The notes beneath the pieces were generated by a model. It was given only the letters and a program-made list of their open reading frames with translations, was not told the origin of the DNA and made no database searches. Both the position numbers and the translations under genes were made by a program. A stretch of 28,500 bases of DNA from an uncultured Collinsella sp. (GTDB lineage: Bacteria > Actinomycetota > Coriobacteriia > Coriobacteriales > Coriobacteriaceae), in assembly GCA_902464645.1 (NCBI GenBank), contig CABQKL010000012.1:1-28500 (forward strand), written 5' to 3'. Positions 24,737-28,500 of the stretch are shown here, one piece after another; within the stretch, counting starts at the first letter, position 1, and the number at the start of each line of letters is the position of its first letter.

Positions 24737-25699
24737 ATGGCGGCGGAAACACCGTGCTCGGTCCTCTACAACGACATCCGATCGTTCGGCGGTCTCAAGC
24801 ATCTCGAGATTGCGCGAATGCTCATCAACGGCAATTCGTATGCAGGCAGCACCCTGCTCGACAAATGCTCTACCAACCGCTCGTACCTCACTCGCTACAT
24901 CGTCCACCGCGAGCCCGATCAGTGTGCACCAGGCATCTACAATGACCTTACCGTCTCCACGCTTAACCTTGCCGCCGCCATTAGTAACAAGCTCGGCGGA
25001 GGCGATCGTGCCTATCAGGAAATATCCGAGCATTACAGTGGCCCGGCGGCCCAAGGCATGATGTCGATTCTCGCCGATTATGACCTCGACGACCGCCTCT
25101 ACGCCAACGCCCTGGGGCGCATTCGCAGCTCCGATGACCATAGCCCCCGCGAAAAGAGCACGCTCTTCCTGATGCTCTTTGTGGCAACGGGCGCACTTGC
25201 CGACCCCGTTCAAGGCGTGGCCACCGTCGAGCGCTTTTGCGACAGCAAGACGGGCGGGCACTTTGGCACCACCGAAACTACCGTCGGACGTGGCTTTATG
25301 GGCAGTCTGGATCAGCCGCGCGCCGTCGCCCCCAACCTCGGTCTGCTCAGGACACATGCCGACAACTGTGTCGACATGCAAATCCATTCCCTCACACGCG
25401 ATCCGCGCGGCACCGTGATTGGTTCTTTGCCCAAAACCTCGCCCAGCATCACCGATGTGGGCGCCGACGCATCGCGCGAGCATCTTCGCATTTGGCTTGA
25501 GGGTGAGCACTGGTACGCCCAGGGCCTTGGATCGACCAACGGCACGGTGCTCGAATCGGGTGCAGGCGACGGCGATACCGTAATCGAGCCGCCCCGCGAC
25601 CAACGAGAGCCCGGCAAAGTCTATCCCCCCGTGGAAATCGCTAACAGTGACAGACTTCATTTGGGTCTCTATACAACGTTTCTCGTTATTGTGGACTAG
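24737..25699 (+). CDS. FHA-domain protein with helical N-terminal domain
   Basis: 320 aa. About 200 N-terminal residues of unknown, mostly helical type (starting VLYNDIRSFGGLKHLEIARMLI) precede an FHA domain (about 222-320) with S-R-E-H (246-249) and S-T-N-G-T (266-270). The usual G-R of strand 3 reads G-S (229-230), so one phosphate contact may be missing. Before the FHA is TTETTVGR (about 178-185), similar to the ETT phospho-motif that switches GarA/OdhI proteins off by binding their own FHA; this likeness is my inference. No membrane helix. The start at 24737 has GGGGAGG five bases upstream. It lies between the zinc-ribbon protein (divergent) and a kinase (downstream, same strand, 170 bp). 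Confidence 0.9.
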   Translation: MAAETPCSVLYNDIRSFGGLKHLEIARMLINGNSYAGSTLLDKCSTNRSYLTRYIVHREPDQCAPGIYNDLTVSTLNLAAAISNKLGGGDRAYQEISEHYSGPAAQGMMSILADYDLDDRLYANALGRIRSSDDHSPREKSTLFLMLFVATGALADPVQGVATVERFCDSKTGGHFGTTETTVGRGFMGSLDQPRAVAPNLGLLRTHADNCVDMQIHSLTRDPRGTVIGSLPKTSPSITDVGADASREHLRIWLEGEHWYAQGLGSTNGTVLESGAGDGDTVIEPPRDQREPGKVYPPVEIANSDRLHLGLYTTFLVIVD

Positions 25700-25745
25700 C
25701 GCGTAGAGACGTGGGAAACAGGTGTCACTCGTCTTATATCATTTA

Positions 25746-25757
25746 CGTTGCGCGCTG
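25746..25757. promoter_or_regulatory. Half-site CGTTGCGCGCTG upstream of second kinase
   Basis: The left half matches the cluster palindrome, the right half does not. TATAAATAG follows after only three bases, not 19. It may be a weak or decayed site for the kinase at 25870; the 25700-25869 gap shows no other clear signal. Confidence 0.3.
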
Positions 25758-25869
25758 CACTATAAATAGCAATACGAGTCAGCTTATCGGCAAACACGTC
25801 TATCATGGGCTTTAATCGATAATCGCGTTCTCGGCGCGAGCACGCGGCCCCACCAAATGAAGGAACGTC

Positions 25870-27954
25870 TTGGATACCACCAACACCGCCCCTGGCGACA
25901 AACTCATCCGTCTCGACACGTTCGACACCGCCGTAGCGGTCGACCCCAGTGCCGAGGATGATGCCAAGCGACGGTTTATGACGCTTATTCTTCAGACGAC
26001 ACACCGCGACGGCGGCAATATCGGACACGTGCTTCGCGCGACCAACACAAGCGGCGAGGTCTTTGCCGTCAAGCTACTCAAGGACAACGCCATCCTTTCC
26101 GACCAGACACCCGACCGCTCCGCCGAGCAATCGGCCGCGCACCTGGCCAACACCGCCGCGCTGTTCGAGGAGTACCGTCATCTGTGTACCGTCTCGCACC
26201 TGCGCGGATTTCCGCGCGTCTATGGCTATGGATCGTGCGAGGACGACCCGCTCATCCTCATGGAGTGGGTCGAGGGCACCTCGCTCAAGCAGGCGCTGCC
26301 CTTGCTTCCGCACGATGTCTCGGGCGGGCTAACCACCCAGATGGTGGCCGCCGTTGGAAACGCCGTACTTCGCGCACTCCTGATGACCCAGGGGCTTGTT
26401 AATCCGGTCGTCCATCGCGACCTGTCGCCCGCCAATATCATGTTCCGCACCACCAGTCGAACGCTCGAGCAACAGATCGTCGATTGCTCCTTTGACCCCT
26501 GTCTCATCGACATGGGCTCCGCGACCATGGCCCTCGGCGATGACACGATCACCCGGCGCGCCGACATCTGGCGCTTTGCCACGCCCGCATACGCCGCGCC
26601 CGAGATGCTCACGCAGGATATCGAAGGCATCGCGGCCCTTCGCCGCTCGCCCGCCATCGATGTCTACGCGCTATCGAGCATTCTGTACCAGCTCTATAGC
26701 GGTCGCAAACCGTTCGATGTCGAGTCGACGGGTGCCGCGGCAACCGGCTCGTTCTACCTCATAAAGACCAAGACCAAGCCGGCACCGCTCGAGCCGCGAT
26801 GCAATGACGACGAAGCGCTCGTCCAGATCATCATGAAAGGCATCTCAGTCGAGCAGTGCGATCGTCCCACCGAACAGCAGATGCTCGAGGTGCTCTCGGC
26901 ATACCTCACCGATGCCGAATCCGAGGGCCGCGAAGGCGCAGGAGACGAGGCCGCGATTGATATCGATTCTGGCACGCACCTTAAGGTCGACGTCGCCGGC
27001 GAGCGAGCGCGAGAGATCCTGGAGCAGGCCCGGCACGATGCCATGACCCGCCGCCGCTTTATTATCGGTGGCGTTGTCGCAGCCGTTGCGGGGCTCGGCG
27101 TTATCGGGGCGGCAACCCATGGCTTTGGCATCCCCGACTACCTGGACGGCATCCGCAGTTCGCTTGACGACTGCACCTGGGATCAGCTGCAGGAGATTTC
27201 GCTCAAGATCAAGGCTGCCGAGACCCGTAGCGAGGCATGCGAGATTGCCAAGCGCTATCATCTGCTCGATGACAACGGGCATATCCCCTATCCGTGTACC
27301 AAGCGCGTGAGGCTCACCAACGGGCTGCACATCGGCGCACAGCTTGTGGGCATCCGCCACGACGAGCTTCTAGACGGTACGGGCAAGGCCGGACTGACGT
27401 TTATGTTAGATGCCGGCATTGCCGAGCGCGATGCCGCGGCCCAACCGTTGAGCACCGGCTGGGCAGATTGCGAACTGCGGGAATGGCTCGACAACGACGG
27501 CCTTAAGCTGCTGCCCAACGAGCTGCGCGCACTCATTAAATCTGTCAAAAAGGTCTCGAATAACGTTGGCGCCGCCAGAAGCGTATCGTGTCTGAGCGAG
27601 TTGCCCGCGACCCTTTGGCTGCCCGCCATGGTCGAGCTGTGCGGAGTGCAGCCGCCCGAGTCATTTGCCGAGGACTTTCACTACCTGGCCGACATCTATA
27701 ACGGCGAGGGCAAGGAGTATCAGCTCTTCCGCGAGCTCAAGGTGAGCCCGTATTCCACGAACGAGACGATGGTCCGCCAGTGGAAGGACAAGGACACCTG
27801 TTGGTGGGAACGAACGGCGAGTCCCGACACATCGGAGAGCGAAGGCACGCTCTATATGAACCGCGTGGGGCACGACGGCGACGTCTTTACGTACGCCACA
27901 CCCGCGGAAAAGCCAAACAAGCGAACCTGCGTGATCCCCGGGTTCTGTATCTAG
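25870..27954 (+). CDS. Ser/Thr protein kinase with internal membrane segment and DUF6273-like C-terminus
   Basis: 694 aa. Kinase domain about 35-350: AxK lysine K68, hinge LILMEWVEGTSL, HRDLSPAN (182-189) with Ser186 in place of the usual Lys, DMG (214-216), APE. Then M-T-R-R-R-F-I-I-G-G (392-401) and a hydrophobic segment (398-418). This resembles a Tat signal placed inside the protein. The outer part of about 270 residues ends in a domain with the pattern GWADCELREWL...LP.EL...I..VKK, LWLPAMVE, and a W/Y-rich end, as in DUF6273. The start is TTG at 25870, with GAAGGA five bases upstream and no ATG until 25978. The kinase half is a paralogue of the tail-anchored kinase, but this one carries an outer domain and may be its sensing counterpart. 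Confidence 0.88.
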   Translation: MDTTNTAPGDKLIRLDTFDTAVAVDPSAEDDAKRRFMTLILQTTHRDGGNIGHVLRATNTSGEVFAVKLLKDNAILSDQTPDRSAEQSAAHLANTAALFEEYRHLCTVSHLRGFPRVYGYGSCEDDPLILMEWVEGTSLKQALPLLPHDVSGGLTTQMVAAVGNAVLRALLMTQGLVNPVVHRDLSPANIMFRTTSRTLEQQIVDCSFDPCLIDMGSATMALGDDTITRRADIWRFATPAYAAPEMLTQDIEGIAALRRSPAIDVYALSSILYQLYSGRKPFDVESTGAAATGSFYLIKTKTKPAPLEPRCNDDEALVQIIMKGISVEQCDRPTEQQMLEVLSAYLTDAESEGREGAGDEAAIDIDSGTHLKVDVAGERAREILEQARHDAMTRRRFIIGGVVAAVAGLGVIGAATHGFGIPDYLDGIRSSLDDCTWDQLQEISLKIKAAETRSEACEIAKRYHLLDDNGHIPYPCTKRVRLTNGLHIGAQLVGIRHDELLDGTGKAGLTFMLDAGIAERDAAAQPLSTGWADCELREWLDNDGLKLLPNELRALIKSVKKVSNNVGAARSVSCLSELPATLWLPAMVELCGVQPPESFAEDFHYLADIYNGEGKEYQLFRELKVSPYSTNETMVRQWKDKDTCWWERTASPDTSESEGTLYMNRVGHDGDVFTYATPAEKPNKRTCVIPGFCI

Positions 27955-27995
27955 GCGGCGGGCGTCTTGCCGTGACGGGGCCCCACCCCGGCAAT

Positions 27996-28376
27996 TGTCT
28001 CGATCTGTAACACTAGCTCGGCAGATACGGGTCTAGATGTTACAGATCGAGACAAACCCCCAACCACGCGAGACAACATCTCAATCTGTAACAGTAAGGG
28101 GTCAAAAACCTCTCTAGATGTTACAGATCAAGACATTTGAGTTGGCCCCGGGCAGTCTGTCTCGATCTGTAACAGTTAGAGGTCATATTTGCTGCTAGAT
28201 GTTACAGATTGAGACATTGAGTTTGCTGCCAACTGTTTGTCTTGATCTGTAACAAACACTCGGTAAAACGGGGTCTAGTTGTTACGGATCGAGACGTTAG
28301 TTTTCGGCTGAAATGTTTGTCTAAATCTGTAACAGCTATGGTTCAAAAACCGGTCCAGACGTTACAGATTGAGATG
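27996..28376. repeat. Right array: five 59-bp palindromic units, period 80-81 bp
   Basis: Units at 27996-28054, 28077-28135, 28158-28216, 28238-28296 and 28318-28376, starts 81, 81, 80 and 80 bp apart. Each has the same inverted arms as the left array (TGTCTCGATCTGTAACA type) around a 25-bp core. Cores here trend to an extended palindrome with TAG near the left and CTAGA near the right. Gaps between units share traces such as TTGAGTT. A decayed partial arm (ATCTGTAA) is at 28413-28420, seven bases out of register. It begins 41 bp after the kinase stop. Confidence 0.9.
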
Positions 28377-28448
28377 TTTGGCAAAGACGGCCGCCGATTG
28401 AGCAGCCACCCTCATCTGTAATGAAAAGTCATACATTCCAACTACTAC

Positions 28449-28481
28449 TAGACACCCCCAGGGGGTATGGGTGTATAGTAT
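28449..28481 (+). promoter_or_regulatory. CsoR-like operator and promoter for a gene beyond the right edge
   Basis: ACACCCCCAGGGGGTAT (28452-28468) is an inverted G/C-tract of the type bound by CsoR/RcnR-family metal-sensing repressors. TAGACA (28449-28454) and TATAGT (28474-28479) would be its -35 and -10, 19 bp apart, with the operator between them. This suggests a copper- or sulfur-responsive gene just outside. Other CsoR-family ligands are possible. Confidence 0.4.
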
Positions 28482-28500
28482 CGGCAGGTTAACATTTCCA

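Noticed and set aside
24719..25660. Minus-strand open frame of 313 codons
   Set aside because: Antisense to the FHA protein with its clear SREH and STNGT motifs.

Overview
The window is about 58-60% G+C with strong Shine-Dalgarno sites, ATG starts and long same-strand operons. Codon use and protein style (acidic proteins, Cys4 zinc ribbons fused to FHA or membrane segments, a DUF6273-type domain) suggest a Coriobacteriia gut actinobacterium such as Collinsella. This is an inference from style; no rRNA or other marker gene is present.

Layout. (1) 1-2079 (-): 5' part of a DEAD-box RNA helicase with a long basic RGG tail, running off the left edge. (2) 2080-2770: no gene; four 59-bp palindromic units repeated every 80-81 bp. 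(3) 2771-8322: a GNAT acetyltransferase (-), a two-helix membrane protein (-), and two large proteins of unknown family (+), each built on an internal duplication. (4) 8447-21753 (-): a compact ten-gene run reading, in transcription order, coiled-coil protein, zinc-ribbon/FHA protein, NrdG-like radical SAM enzyme, ClpB-like AAA+ ATPase, PP2C phosphatase, giant membrane Ser/Thr kinase, possible PH-like protein, a membrane protein broken by an in-frame TGA, and two paralogous membrane proteins with an EF-hand-like loop and LRR-like domain. (5) 21944-27954: a tail-anchored kinase (+), a zinc-ribbon/coiled-coil membrane protein (-), an FHA protein (+) and a second kinase with a DUF6273-like domain (+). 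(6) 27955-28500: no gene; five more 59-bp palindromic units with the same 80-81 bp period, then a CsoR-like operator and promoter pointing off the right edge.

How it may work together. The core is a phospho-threonine signalling set: three Ser/Thr kinases, one PP2C phosphatase, two FHA readers, an unfoldase-like ATPase, a radical SAM enzyme and several membrane proteins with short cytoplasmic and longer, probably external, parts. It resembles the PpkA-PppA-Fha-ClpV logic of type VI secretion, but no secretion-apparatus gene is present. Seven transcription units (GNAT, membrane protein, both large unknown proteins, the ten-gene operon, the tail-anchored kinase and the zinc-ribbon membrane protein) carry the palindrome TGTTGCGCAACA (at most one base off) exactly 19 bp upstream of a -10-like hexamer. 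This makes the locus look like one regulon under a single regulator not encoded here. I do not recognise this combination as a described system.
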